Below, in pieces: positions 8,774 to 17,404 of a stretch of 36,156 bases of DNA (positions within the stretch are counted from its first letter, which is position 1; each line of letters opens with the position of its first letter). Source of the DNA: CAWUKT01 sp963923035 (GTDB lineage: Bacteria > Bacteroidota > Bacteroidia > J057 > JADKCL01); assembly GCA_963923035.1 (NCBI GenBank), contig CAWUKT010000073.1, forward strand, positions 1 through 36,156, written 5' to 3'. The translations under genes and the position numbers were made by a program. The notes under the pieces are model-generated. The model was given only the letters and a program-made list of their open reading frames with translations. It had not been told where the DNA came from and ran no database searches.

Positions 8774-8810
8774 CACAAAAGGCTGCTCGGGGAGCAGCCT
8801 TTTGTGTTGT
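8774..8810 (+). terminator. Strong Rho-independent terminator
   Basis: Perfect 15-bp stem, CACAAAAGGCTGCTC (8774-8788) and GAGCAGCCTTTTGTG (8792-8806), with a GGG loop. It starts 16 bases after the upstream stop codon. The flanking T and A tracts could let it work in both directions, which would also serve the convergent amphi-Trp gene. Confidence 0.85.
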
Positions 8811-8838
8811 TGGACCTTGGGGTTCCGGGGACGAGGGA

Positions 8839-9072
8839 TCAATCCTCGTCCTTTTCTACGGACCATTTGACCTGGAACTCCAGCTCTTCCTGGCCGTCCT
8901 CGCGCTCATGCTCAATTGTGAACTCGGCGCGGTCGGGTACGTAGATGCGCTCACCAGCCACCTGGATGGTGAAGTTTTCGCCCGACTCGACTGAGTCGGC
9001 GAGGCGCCGCAGCTTGGCAGCAAATTCCTTGTTGGAATACGATTTTTCGATGTCGCGATCTTCTTTGCTCAT
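8839..9072 (-). CDS. Amphi-Trp domain protein
   Basis: A 77-residue acidic protein. I chose the ATG at 9072 (MSKEDRDIEKSYS) because the 27 codons upstream look non-coding. It has the hallmark of the amphi-Trp domain family (TIGR04354 type): a helix with FAAKLRRLADSVESG, then beta strands FTIQVAGERIYVP, AEFTIEHERE and LEFQVKW, ending with the conserved Trp. Such small proteins occur singly or in repeats in bacteria and archaea; their role is unknown. It is cytoplasmic, with no signal peptide. It is convergent with the large exported protein gene, and the two share the terminator region at 8774-8810. I am confident of the family but not of any function. Confidence 0.85.
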   Translation of the reverse strand: MSKEDRDIEKSYSNKEFAAKLRRLADSVESGENFTIQVAGERIYVPDRAEFTIEHEREDGQEELEFQVKWSVEKDED

Positions 9073-9243
9073 GGGATCAATGATTTTGGAGCGAATATCG
9101 GGAAAGTGGGGAAAAGAAAAACGGAGAAATGCGACGGGGAACAAAAGGGACATTCAGAGGTGGATTGATCTCGAAAACAACCCCAAAAGTTGCCCCCGGA
9201 ATCTTTTTGTTAAATTGACCGTCATCATTATTTCTTCCCCGGC

Positions 9244-10176
9244 ATGACGCGTTTTCCTTCATCCCCCCGTCTATTTCTCTTCCGCCCGGCCTCGGCCCTC
9301 TTCTTCTGCTTCCTGTTCTCCCATTTGGCGGCCCAGGTTCCCGTTCTGGAAGACGTGAAGATCGCCTTTGTGTCTTACCGCAGCGGATCGGCTGAGATTT
9401 ACCTGATGAACTCCGATGGCAGTGGGGTCGAACAGCTGACCGACTCGCCGGAAGACAACCGCCTTCCGGTCCAACTCGATTTTCGGACGCTGGGCTTTAC
9501 GCGGATTGACAGCCAGCGGAATGTGACAGAGCACCAGATCGACATTTATACCCGGGAAGAGCAATTGCAGGTGCCGGATCCGGTGGTGCCGGGGGCGTAA
9601 CGGGAGGCCACTGATTCGTCGGGCCGGTATACGGCCTATTTCAAGCGGATCCAGCGGGTGAATGAGTTGTTCATTTATGACCACGTGGAAAAGTACGAGC
9701 GCCAGGTCACCCGCAACTTGCGGGAGGGCATTCTTGCGCACTCGGTGAACCATACCTGGTCGGCCAATGGCCGTTTTATCGCCTTCATGAGCGGGCCTGA
9801 TTGGTATCACCAGTTCATCCGGGTCTATGACCTCGAAACCGATTCGATCCGGGTGGTGACTGAGCGGGGCTACATGAATTCGGGCTTGCATTGGCTGACC
9901 GACAATGCGACCCTGATCGCGAATTTGAAGATCCGCAACGAGACCTTGTACGACCTGTACCAGGTCGAGGTGGCCTCGGGGGCGGTCCGGCAGATCACCG
10001 ATGGCATCAATCTCCATCCGAACATCTCCCCGGATGGCCAGTGGATTGTCTTCGAGAGCCAACGGCATGGGAACGACGGGGAAGTTTATGTGATGCGCCC
10101 CGATGGCAGCCAACAAACCCGCCTCACCGACAACCCGAATTACAATGGTCGGTGCATCTGGTTTCGGCTGAAATGA
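9244..10176 (+). pseudogene. TolB/WD40-like beta-propeller, in-frame stop
   Basis: This frame encodes an exported beta-propeller of about 310 residues: an N-terminal signal (ending near HLAAQ), then blades with the PD40/TolB signature, such as IAFVSYRSGSAEIYLMNSDG, SANGRFIAFMSGPD, SPDGQWIVFESQRHG and GEVYVMRPDGSQQTRLTDN. A TAA at 9598-9600 interrupts it after residue 118. The same frame continues without any shift (READTSSGRY-like text: R-E-A-T-D-S-S-G-R-Y) to a TGA at 10174-10176. Homologous-looking sequence runs smoothly across the stop, so one codon (probably CAA or GAA) has become TAA. As sequenced, only a fragment of the propeller would be made. A sequencing error cannot be excluded. It starts at ATG 9244, divergent from the amphi-Trp gene. 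Confidence 0.8.
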
Positions 10177-10269
10177 CACCAAATCTGTCCATGTGGATTA
10201 CAATTCTTTTTTCCGCCCGCATTTTTTCCTAATTTAAGAACTGATTCTAACGCAAAACTGAAAAGTAAG

Positions 10270-10467
10270 ATGGCCGATAAGCAATCTCCCCAACCCAAAG
10301 GACCCGAACCCGGCGCAGGCCTGGGCAAATCCGCTCTGTCTGCAACTGGTGGTGGCCAAACCGCCCAAGCTCCTCCCTTCCAGATGAAGGCCAGCGACGC
10401 CGCTGGCTTCAACCCTGACATGGGTGCAGCCCAGCGCAAGCCCGAGGAAGACGAAGAGTCCTTGTAG
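10270..10467 (+). CDS. 65-residue Pro/Gly/Ala-rich mini-protein
   Basis: A 65-residue frame from ATG 10270, starting MADKQSPQPKGPEPGAGLG and ending EEDEESL. It has low complexity, no signal peptide and is probably disordered; unlike the 6753 mini-protein its C-terminus is acidic. The leader matches that of the 6753 gene: AACTGATTCT (10239-10248), 12 bases, AAAAGT (10261-10266), three bases, ATG. The first residues also align (M, small, N/D, x, x, T/S, P). I do not recognise the family. A GCATTTTTT stretch lies at 10219-10227. A hairpin with an 8-bp stem, CTCCGATG-TAAC-CATCGGAG (10498-10517), follows the stop and may terminate transcription, although it has no clean T run. Confidence 0.6.
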   Translation: MADKQSPQPKGPEPGAGLGKSALSATGGGQTAQAPPFQMKASDAAGFNPDMGAAQRKPEEDEESL

Positions 10468-10750
10468 TCCTTTCTCCCCTGTTTTTCTCCTTTCTTCCTC
10501 CGATGTAACCATCGGAGACTGATTTGCTTTGTCCGGCCATTTCTTAGTTTCCCTTCTTTTTCTTATCCTCTACCCTATTGCATTTTCCTTTAACCCCCCG
10601 AATCAACGGGCGGCCGTGGATGTATTTATATGTAGCAAAGGATAGGGCGCTACCTCGAAGAGACTGGCGTGATCTGCTCCTGGAAATCAGAGAATCCTTT
10701 TAAAGCATTGGCCTTCTTTCTTCAATGAAAACCGCCACTCCGTTGATGGA

Positions 10751-13456
10751 TTAGAGTTTGATCAAGCGCCGGGTGCAGGTATAGCCCGTTTTCTCATCCC
10801 ATATCCGCACGAAGTACAGCCCCGCTCCCACTTCCGACAGGTCCAGGTTCGTCTCTCCCCGGAATCCCTGGCCACTTTGCAGGACTTCCCCGGCGGAGGA
10901 CAGGACGGTGAGGCTGTATTGGCTCCCCTGGTAATTGATCGCGAAGGCGCCCCGGGTGGGGTTCGGATAGACCTGCGAGCAGGGTTCATCCCATTCATTG
11001 GATTGGGGAGCAATCTGGGTCGTCCCGCATACGCTGTGGTTGAAAGGCGTCGTAGTCCCGGCCACTTTGCTCCCCGCCCCATCCCAACAGGTATAAAAGT
11101 CAAATGAGTCGAAGAAATCGGGGGCCAGGGTCGGCATATCAATGAAATGACAGGTGGGATAATTCATTCCCTGGATGTCCGTGCGGCTCACTCTTCCGCC
11201 GACTATTCCCACGCCGGCCGTCGCATCGGATGGCATCAGGGCCCCGGCAAAACACATTTGCAGTTGGTTAAAGAGCTGTTGGTTGGACTTGTTGAGGATG
11301 TCGGTGACATAGCTGCCGGTGGCCATTCCGGGTAAATTTGCGGAGGTGACCGGGACAAAATTGGGGGCCTGCTCATCGTAGTAAAGGCGCATCTCGGCGT
11401 GGTCATCGGTATTGATGACAATGCGGTCCGGGATGAGGAAGTATTTATGGGCTTCTTCCGCATCCAGGAACTCGGGAAGACTACCATTGAGGCTCGCGGC
11501 TCCTTCCAGTTTGAAGTGGACTATGTCGGCGGGGCTGAAGAAAGGAGAATTTCGGAACTGGATGCCGTCGATTCGCAGGTCGCGGTTGTCGCTGACGTCG
11601 GGCACATCCCGCTGCGGCGGAATCAGGCGAAAATCCCAGCGGTTGCTGAAATCTCCCTGGCAGATAGAGATATTGCCCTGCATCGGCGGCACCATCCCGA
11701 TGTCAAATCCTTCAATCTCGATGCGCTCGAAGATGGTTCGGTTGGCCACGGTCTTCTCGCAGACCAGGCCGGGCACCCCCAGGCTCCCATCGTTGACCAT
11801 CCGCAGGTTCCGCCAGGTAAACCGTTCACAATTTTCCATGTTTACTCCCCCCTTCCGCACATTCCAGATCGTCATGTCCTCCAATTCACTGTGGACCGTC
11901 GCCAAATAAGTCGGCGTCAATTCCCCCACATCATCGAACAAGGTCGAATGGATGTACAGCGCCTTGAATCCCTGCGTCACCGAATAGCTCGTATTCCCCT
12001 TGAACGACCGCAGAGGCACCCACCACGCATCAATTTTGTCCAGCCCCGGCAACAGATGGCCATTGGGAATATTTGATACGAGGAAATGGTTGAGGTCTTC
12101 GAATGCCGTCCCCACTTCCCGGAGCCCTTCCGTCCAATAGATAAATCCGTGCCCCGAGCAGCCGGAGGCCACATTGCTGTCCACCTGTACGCCGCCTCCG
12201 TGCAGCCAGAAGCCATCCCCCTGAAAGGCGAAGTCCTGGGCATCTTCCCGGATGTCCACCGGAGCGGTCGCGGGATTGAGCAGGGGAAAATCGGGGTTGA
12301 CGGTGCGGATGGCGATGTTGCGGACAAATGCTCCGATCTCGTCGCCGGCTTCGGTTTGGAATGCGCCGCCCACAACATTGTAGGACACGTTCCCGGTGAA
12401 GTTCACGTGGGACGAATGGTTCACGTAGGCCCAGCCGGGATCGTCCTCGACGACACAGCCGGTCACAGAGGCGGCCGGCGTCGCATTGGGGTCGACGCCG
12501 CCCCGGTGAAAGTGCAGTGAATAGCGTCCCCGGATATTCGTACGGGGCCCGTGGACCGTGTCTTCCGCGATCAGGGTCGGGAAATAGATGTCGTCCAGTT
12601 TCTGGCGCTTGTCGGTGCGGCCCATCTGGGCGAAACGGGCGTATTGAACCACCACGTCCGTGGTGTGCATGAACATCGCATGGGCCCGCCGCCGGGGCGA
12701 TGGGTTTTCCGATTCGAGGATGAGGTTCCGGCTCAGGTTGGCGACGTGGACGGGCAAATCCTGGTACGGCGTAAAGTGGTCTTTGGAGAGGGCTTGGCTC
12801 AGGGAAATGGTGGGGCCGTTGATGGCGGTGATGACCGCGACTTCATCGCTGGCCGGATCGAGGCGGTCGGTACCGGTGATGGCCAGCCGGTCGCCGACCT
12901 GCCATCCCTGCGGCGACGCCGACAGGACCAACTCGGTGTCCCCATTTCCTGGCTGTACGGCCAGGGCCAACCAACTGGTTTTCTCAGCTCCGTACATCCG
13001 CACCTTGCCCATCGTGACCAGGCCCTTCCCGAACTGGCCGTGGTCCTGAATCAGGTCCAAGGGGCCTTGGTCAATGAACAACAGCTTTGCGGTGACGCCG
13101 GAGCTGATCGGCTGAACCGCCGTCCCCATTTCCAATTCACTTCCCTGAAAGCCCACCATTGACTCGACTTTGAGTTCCGTGGTCACGGAGGGATTGAAGC
13201 GCAGCTTTCCTTCCAGCCGAATGGTTGTGTGGCGGGTCGGCAGGACGCCATCCACAGTTACGGTATGGCCCGCCCCAATCAAAATGCGGGCATTGTTGCC
13301 GGGGAGGCTGCCGCCCCAGGTCGCGGGATCGGACCAGTTTCCGGATTGGACCACCGAATCGGTGACCATGCTTTTGGGCACCAGGTTCATGGCGCCGGAC
13401 CCAAATGATTGGGTCCAGCAGAAAAAGGTCAGGCTGAGGAGGAATATGCTTTTCAT
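10751..13456 (-). CDS. T9SS-exported G8-domain / beta-helix protein (CEMIP-like)
   Basis: A 901-residue secreted protein with a signal peptide (MKSIFLLSLTFFCW). Residues about 35-150 form a G8 domain: SGNWSDPATWGG, then GAGHTVTVDG and IRLEGKLRFNP. This is followed by a right-handed beta-helix-like region with GRYSLHFHRGG (310-320), the motif typical of CEMIP/TMEM2/PKHD1L1-type proteins, and later many Asn-rich turns. The eukaryotic relatives bind or cut hyaluronan, so a polysaccharide-binding or -degrading role on the cell surface is a fair inference, not proven. The C-terminal 75 residues are a T9SS type A sorting domain (YPNPTRGAF ... AGLYFVRIWD ... TRRLIKL). It is monocistronic and divergent from the TonB receptor operon with a 173-base shared upstream region. 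Confidence 0.88.
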   Translation of the reverse strand: MKSIFLLSLTFFCWTQSFGSGAMNLVPKSMVTDSVVQSGNWSDPATWGGSLPGNNARILIGAGHTVTVDGVLPTRHTTIRLEGKLRFNPSVTTELKVESMVGFQGSELEMGTAVQPISSGVTAKLLFIDQGPLDLIQDHGQFGKGLVTMGKVRMYGAEKTSWLALAVQPGNGDTELVLSASPQGWQVGDRLAITGTDRLDPASDEVAVITAINGPTISLSQALSKDHFTPYQDLPVHVANLSRNLILESENPSPRRRAHAMFMHTTDVVVQYARFAQMGRTDKRQKLDDIYFPTLIAEDTVHGPRTNIRGRYSLHFHRGGVDPNATPAASVTGCVVEDDPGWAYVNHSSHVNFTGNVSYNVVGGAFQTEAGDEIGAFVRNIAIRTVNPDFPLLNPATAPVDIREDAQDFAFQGDGFWLHGGGVQVDSNVASGCSGHGFIYWTEGLREVGTAFEDLNHFLVSNIPNGHLLPGLDKIDAWWVPLRSFKGNTSYSVTQGFKALYIHSTLFDDVGELTPTYLATVHSELEDMTIWNVRKGGVNMENCERFTWRNLRMVNDGSLGVPGLVCEKTVANRTIFERIEIEGFDIGMVPPMQGNISICQGDFSNRWDFRLIPPQRDVPDVSDNRDLRIDGIQFRNSPFFSPADIVHFKLEGAASLNGSLPEFLDAEEAHKYFLIPDRIVINTDDHAEMRLYYDEQAPNFVPVTSANLPGMATGSYVTDILNKSNQQLFNQLQMCFAGALMPSDATAGVGIVGGRVSRTDIQGMNYPTCHFIDMPTLAPDFFDSFDFYTCWDGAGSKVAGTTTPFNHSVCGTTQIAPQSNEWDEPCSQVYPNPTRGAFAINYQGSQYSLTVLSSAGEVLQSGQGFRGETNLDLSEVGAGLYFVRIWDEKTGYTCTRRLIKL

Positions 13457-13590
13457 GGGGAATCAGGATATGTTTGAATGAAAAACGGACCACTCATTTG
13501 TTTCCCTACCCCTCTCTCCATTCTGCCTTTTTGATTCCACCCAAACGACAACTTCTTAACATTCCGAACAAAATATTTAAGAGTGTAGAA

Positions 13591-13620
13591 ATAAATTTTT
13601 AGATTTGTCTAAATATTTAT
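13591..13620 (+). promoter_or_regulatory. Operator-like 30-bp inverted repeat over a TAnnTTTG promoter
   Basis: Arms ATAAATTTTTAGA (13591-13603) and TCTAAATATTTAT (13608-13620) match at 12 of 13 positions around TTTG. The core TTTAGA-N4-TCTAAA resembles the half-sites of DtxR/MntR-type metal-dependent repressors. The sequence TAGATTTG (13600-13607) inside it fits the Bacteroidota -7 consensus TAnnTTTG exactly, so a bound repressor would cover the promoter. The TonB receptor start lies only 10-22 bases downstream, leaving a very short leader. The regulator family is an inference. Confidence 0.65.
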
Positions 13621-13629
13621 TCAACCCCA

Positions 13630-15948
13630 TTGAAAAAATTGATGACAGCTTCTCTAAAACGCATAGGATTCCTGGTGAGCAGCCTGTTTCTGACCTTGGG
13701 TGCCTATGCTCAAATGGCCACCATTGTGGGTTCCATTGGAGATTCGACGGATCAGGGGCTAGAATTTGCGCAGGTGGTCATCATGGGGCAAGGAAAAGGA
13801 GCAGTGGCCGATGCAGAGGGGCGTTATTCCATTGGTCCGATTGAACCGGGTGAATATGAGATCAAGGCGATGTACCTGGGCTATGAATCCGTGGTTCAGC
13901 AGGTCCTTGTAAAGCCAGGAGAAAATCAACTTGATTTTGCCCTCTCCCTCTCCGCCGATACCGAAGAGGACGTTGTGATTACCGGTACGCTGAAGGAAGT
14001 GAAACGCATCGAGAGTCCGGTCCCCGTGGAGGTCTATACGCCCAAGTTTTTCCGCAAAAACCCCACCCCCAATATTTACGAGGCCCTTCAGACGGTCAAC
14101 GGGGTTCGTCCCCAGTTGAATTGTCAGGTCTGCAATACAGGGGATATCCACATCAATGGGCTGGAAGGTCCCTATACCATGGTCCTGATCGATGGGATGC
14201 CGATTGTGAGTAGCCTGGCGACAGTCTACGGGCTGTCGGGCATTCCCAATTCCATGGTGGAGCGCATGGAAATCGTCAAAGGACCGGCTTCTTCGCTCTA
14301 CGGCAGCGAGGCCATCGGCGGCCTGATCAATATCATCACCAAAAACCCGGACCGGGCGCCCTTCCTGACGGCCGATGTGTTCGCGACCAGTTGGCAGGAA
14401 TACAATGCCGATCTGGGACTCCGCTTCAAGGTCGGCAAGTCGGCTTCGGTCCTCACTGGCGTCAACTACTTCAACTTTGACAATGTCGTCGATAACAATG
14501 ACGACAACTTCACGGACATGGCGATCCAGGAACGGATCTCGGTGTTTCAGAAGTGGCGTTTTGAGCGCAAGGACAATCGTCTCTTCACTCTGGCGGGTCG
14601 TTTTTACAATGAGAGTCGCTGGGGAGGAGAATTGAATTGGACGCCGGCGTTTCGGGGCGGAGATGTGATCTATGGCGAAGCCATCGACACCCGCCGCTGG
14701 GAGGTCATGGGCCAGTACCAATTGCCGACGCGGGAGAAGCTCCTGCTGTCGTTTTCTTTCAACGACCATTACCAAAACTCCGTTTACGGGGACATGGCCT
14801 ATATCGCCGATCAAAAGATCGGCTTCACGCAGTTGACCTGGGACAAGCAGGTCAAGCGGCACGACCTGTTGGTGGGAGCGGCCCTGCGGTACACGTACTA
14901 CGACGACAATACGCCCGCCACCGGCGGCGAGGCCCAGTCGCCCGCGAATGATCCGGACGAGATCTGGTTGCCGGGCATCTTTGTGCAGGACGAAATTGCC
15001 TTGTCGGACAAGCACAAGACCTTGTTGGGCCTCCGCTACGACTATAACAGTCGCCACGGCAATATTTTGACGCCCCGCTTGGCCCACAAGTGGACGCTGA
15101 ATGCGCGGAACATCCTCCGCCTGAACGCCGGAACTGGCTTCCGGGTGGTCAATTTGTTTACCGAAGACCACGCGGCCCTGACCGGCGCCCGCGAGGTGGT
15201 CATCGCGGAGGAATTGGCTCCGGAACGGTCCATCAACGTGAACCTGAACTATATCAAGAAATTCTATTTCCAGAACGGCGGCGCCCTGAACCTGGAGGGC
15301 TCGGCCTTTTATACCCATTTTAGCAACGTCATTCTCCCCGACTACGACACCAATCCCAACCAGATTATCTACGACAACCTGGAAGGTTTTGCGGAGACCA
15401 AAGGTGTGAGCTTCAATGCGGACCTTACCCTCCGCAATGGCCTAACCGTCCTGATCGGCGCGACGGTGATGGATGTGTCGACGGTGGAAGATGACGTGCG
15501 CAGCCGACAGATCTTGACCGAACGCTTTACTGGGACCTGGGCGGTGACGTATAAGTTCTGGAAAAACCGTCTGAGTGTGGATTATACGGGCAATGTCTAT
15601 GGGCCCATGTTGCTGCCGTTGCTCGGAGAGCTGGATCCCCGACCGGGTTCCTCGCCCTGGTGGAGCATCCAGAATCTTCAGTTGACCTATTCGGGGATGA
15701 AGAACTTCCAGTTCTACGGCGGGGTCAAGAATTTGCTGAATTGGACGCCCTGGAAGAACCAGGATGAGCCGATCATTGCGCGGGCATTTGATCCTTTTGA
15801 TCGGAATGTCAATTTCGATGCGGATGGAAATGTGGTGCCGGATGCGGGCAATCCCTACGGGCTCACCTTTGATCCCTCCTATGTATATGGTCCCAACCAG
15901 GGCATCCGGGGATTCCTCGGAATCCGCTGTTCACTCAACCGCAAATGA
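13630..15948 (+). CDS. TonB-dependent outer-membrane receptor
   Basis: About 770 residues. It takes up a substrate across the outer membrane using TonB energy. After a signal peptide (cleaved near AYAQ, residue 28) comes a carboxypeptidase-like regulatory domain (about 30-108; KGAVADAEGRYSIGPIEPGEYEI). The plug follows (about 115-240), with INGLEGPYTMVLIDGMPI and KGPASSLYGSEAIGGLINIITK, then a 22-strand-type barrel ending FLGIRCSLNRK. The plug holds a CxxC (Cys165, Cys168; NCQVCNTG), seen in a subset of Bacteroidota receptors. The start is a TTG at 13630 (MKKL) or an ATG at 13642; both give a signal. The stop overlaps the next gene by four bases. Operator context and CxxC suggest a metal or metal-complex substrate; heme, copper, cobalamin and siderophores remain open. 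Confidence 0.9.
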   Translation: MKKLMTASLKRIGFLVSSLFLTLGAYAQMATIVGSIGDSTDQGLEFAQVVIMGQGKGAVADAEGRYSIGPIEPGEYEIKAMYLGYESVVQQVLVKPGENQLDFALSLSADTEEDVVITGTLKEVKRIESPVPVEVYTPKFFRKNPTPNIYEALQTVNGVRPQLNCQVCNTGDIHINGLEGPYTMVLIDGMPIVSSLATVYGLSGIPNSMVERMEIVKGPASSLYGSEAIGGLINIITKNPDRAPFLTADVFATSWQEYNADLGLRFKVGKSASVLTGVNYFNFDNVVDNNDDNFTDMAIQERISVFQKWRFERKDNRLFTLAGRFYNESRWGGELNWTPAFRGGDVIYGEAIDTRRWEVMGQYQLPTREKLLLSFSFNDHYQNSVYGDMAYIADQKIGFTQLTWDKQVKRHDLLVGAALRYTYYDDNTPATGGEAQSPANDPDEIWLPGIFVQDEIALSDKHKTLLGLRYDYNSRHGNILTPRLAHKWTLNARNILRLNAGTGFRVVNLFTEDHAALTGAREVVIAEELAPERSINVNLNYIKKFYFQNGGALNLEGSAFYTHFSNVILPDYDTNPNQIIYDNLEGFAETKGVSFNADLTLRNGLTVLIGATVMDVSTVEDDVRSRQILTERFTGTWAVTYKFWKNRLSVDYTGNVYGPMLLPLLGELDPRPGSSPWWSIQNLQLTYSGMKNFQFYGGVKNLLNWTPWKNQDEPIIARAFDPFDRNVNFDADGNVVPDAGNPYGLTFDPSYVYGPNQGIRGFLGIRCSLNRK

Positions 15949-16436
15949 GATCGATTTGGGTACTGATGGTACTTGCCATCGTGGGATTGCAGGCTTGTAG
16001 TTCTACTCAAAGAACTATTCCCCAAATACCTGATCTTCAAACCTATGAATTTGAACAAGTCGAGGGATTGTTGAAAGAAGAAGCACGGCCTTTGGTGGTC
16101 TTCCTGCATGCCGATTGGTGTAAGTTTTGTGAGAACATGAAGCAGACGACTTTGCGCCATGCGCAGGTCGTTCAGACACTGAATCACCAGTTCTATTTCG
16201 TCAGTTTTGATGGGGAGCAATCGGCCCCGGTCGACTTCGCCGGTCAGACATTTTCCTACCGCCCCAACGGCCGCGATTCCGGCACCCACGAGTTGGCACT
16301 TGAATTGGGCACGGTCAATGGCGAGTTGTCCTACCCCACCCTAACCCTTCTGAATCCCAACTACGAGATCATTTTCCAACACAGTGGCTTTCTGAAGGCC
16401 GACGAAGTGCTGGACATTTTGGAACGGGCCCGCTGA
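15945..16436 (+). CDS. Thioredoxin-fold lipoprotein
   Basis: A 163-residue lipoprotein. Its lipobox LQACSS puts the lipidated Cys at residue 18. A thioredoxin-like domain follows, with the active site HADWCKFC (Cys59, Cys62) and the cis-Pro region YPTLTLLNP. It should act in the periplasm or on a membrane face as a thiol reductase or chaperone. It starts at an ATG inside the ATGA overlap with the receptor stop, which indicates translational coupling. A plausible partner is the CxxC in the plug of that receptor, either to keep it reduced or to hand over a metal ion; this is inference. It overlaps the next possible start (TGATG at 16434-16438). Confidence 0.85.
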   Translation: MRSIWVLMVLAIVGLQACSSTQRTIPQIPDLQTYEFEQVEGLLKEEARPLVVFLHADWCKFCENMKQTTLRHAQVVQTLNHQFYFVSFDGEQSAPVDFAGQTFSYRPNGRDSGTHELALELGTVNGELSYPTLTLLNPNYEIIFQHSGFLKADEVLDILERAR

Positions 16437-16507
16437 TGCTTCGCCTCCTCTCCCCAGTTGATGGGGACGGGGCAATTTTGTATCATAGCGCCTCACCGCG
16501 GGAATCC

Positions 16508-17266
16508 ATGGCACAAGAATACAAAGACCTCAACCACGTTTATTACGAGCGCTACTACCAGTTCACTAAGCGAAGTGAGTGGATGGAAAAGATCTGGTCG
16601 GATGCGTTTGGCGAGGCTTATCCGCCCGGTCTTGAGCACTATGGATACCTGACCCGGCAAGACCTGGCCGATATTCAGGAGCGACTTTCCATTGCGCCGG
16701 GAGGCACCTTGTTGGACATTGGATGCGGAAAAGGTGGTCCCGGGCTGCGGATTGCGGAGGCCCGGCAAGCCCGCCTGATCGGCGTGGATTTGATCCCGGG
16801 GGCAGTGGCCCAGGCGGAGGTGTTTCAAACCCAATTTGAATTGGCGCATCCCGCGCAATTTCTGGCCGGCGATTTCCTCGCCCTGCCGCTCGCTGATGAT
16901 TCAGTGGATGCGGTCATCAGCATTGATTCGCTGTGGACGGTCACCGACAAGGTGCAGGCCCTGCGGGAGGTGCGCCGGGTCTTGAGACCGGGCGGCCAAT
17001 TTATCTTTAGCAATTGGGATTTGAAGGCCGTGGATCCGGTCGGATTGTTGACGCAATCTGGGCTGTCCTTCATTTCCCGTCACGAAACTGCCAACTGGAG
17101 GCACTACCAACGGCGCATTTATTCTAAAATCGCTTTGTACCAGCGCCAGCTGGTCAAGGAAATGGGCGATGCGGCCCAGATGTTGTTACACGAAGCCAAA
17201 ACGTCACCGCCTTATCTCGACGCCAGCGTGCGGCGGATCTATGAGTTTCGTCGACCAGAACTATGA
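16508..17266 (+). CDS. SAM-dependent methyltransferase (class I)
   Basis: About 252 residues from ATG 16508 (MAQEYKDLNHVYYERYY). An earlier ATG at 16436 overlaps the upstream stop and would add 24 residues of unlikely sequence, although coupling makes it possible. Motif I is LLDIGCGKGGPGLRIAEA, followed by the acidic end of strand 2 (IGVDL), motif II around AGDFLALPLADDSVDAVIS and the post-motif LREVRRVLRPGGQFIFSNW. This resembles the Methyltransf_11 / UbiE-like group. The substrate is unknown; a small molecule is likelier than nucleic acid. It lies in the receptor-thioredoxin operon, so a role in processing an imported compound is conceivable. No terminator is obvious within the following 138 bases. 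Confidence 0.85.
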   Translation: MAQEYKDLNHVYYERYYQFTKRSEWMEKIWSDAFGEAYPPGLEHYGYLTRQDLADIQERLSIAPGGTLLDIGCGKGGPGLRIAEARQARLIGVDLIPGAVAQAEVFQTQFELAHPAQFLAGDFLALPLADDSVDAVISIDSLWTVTDKVQALREVRRVLRPGGQFIFSNWDLKAVDPVGLLTQSGLSFISRHETANWRHYQRRIYSKIALYQRQLVKEMGDAAQMLLHEAKTSPPYLDASVRRIYEFRRPEL

Positions 17267-17404
17267 CTTCGTCTTGTTCATACACCATTTGGGTGGTTTT
17301 ATCGAAATCCAAAACAAATTTTGTACAAATAGTTTAATATTTGAATGGTCGTAGTTTAATCTCAAGCCATTCTCTGCTCATTCGATTCAACCAACTAAAG
17401 CACT

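Noticed and set aside
13759..15318. A 519-codon minus-strand frame opposite the TonB receptor
   Set aside because: No recognisable motif; explained by codon bias of the receptor gene.
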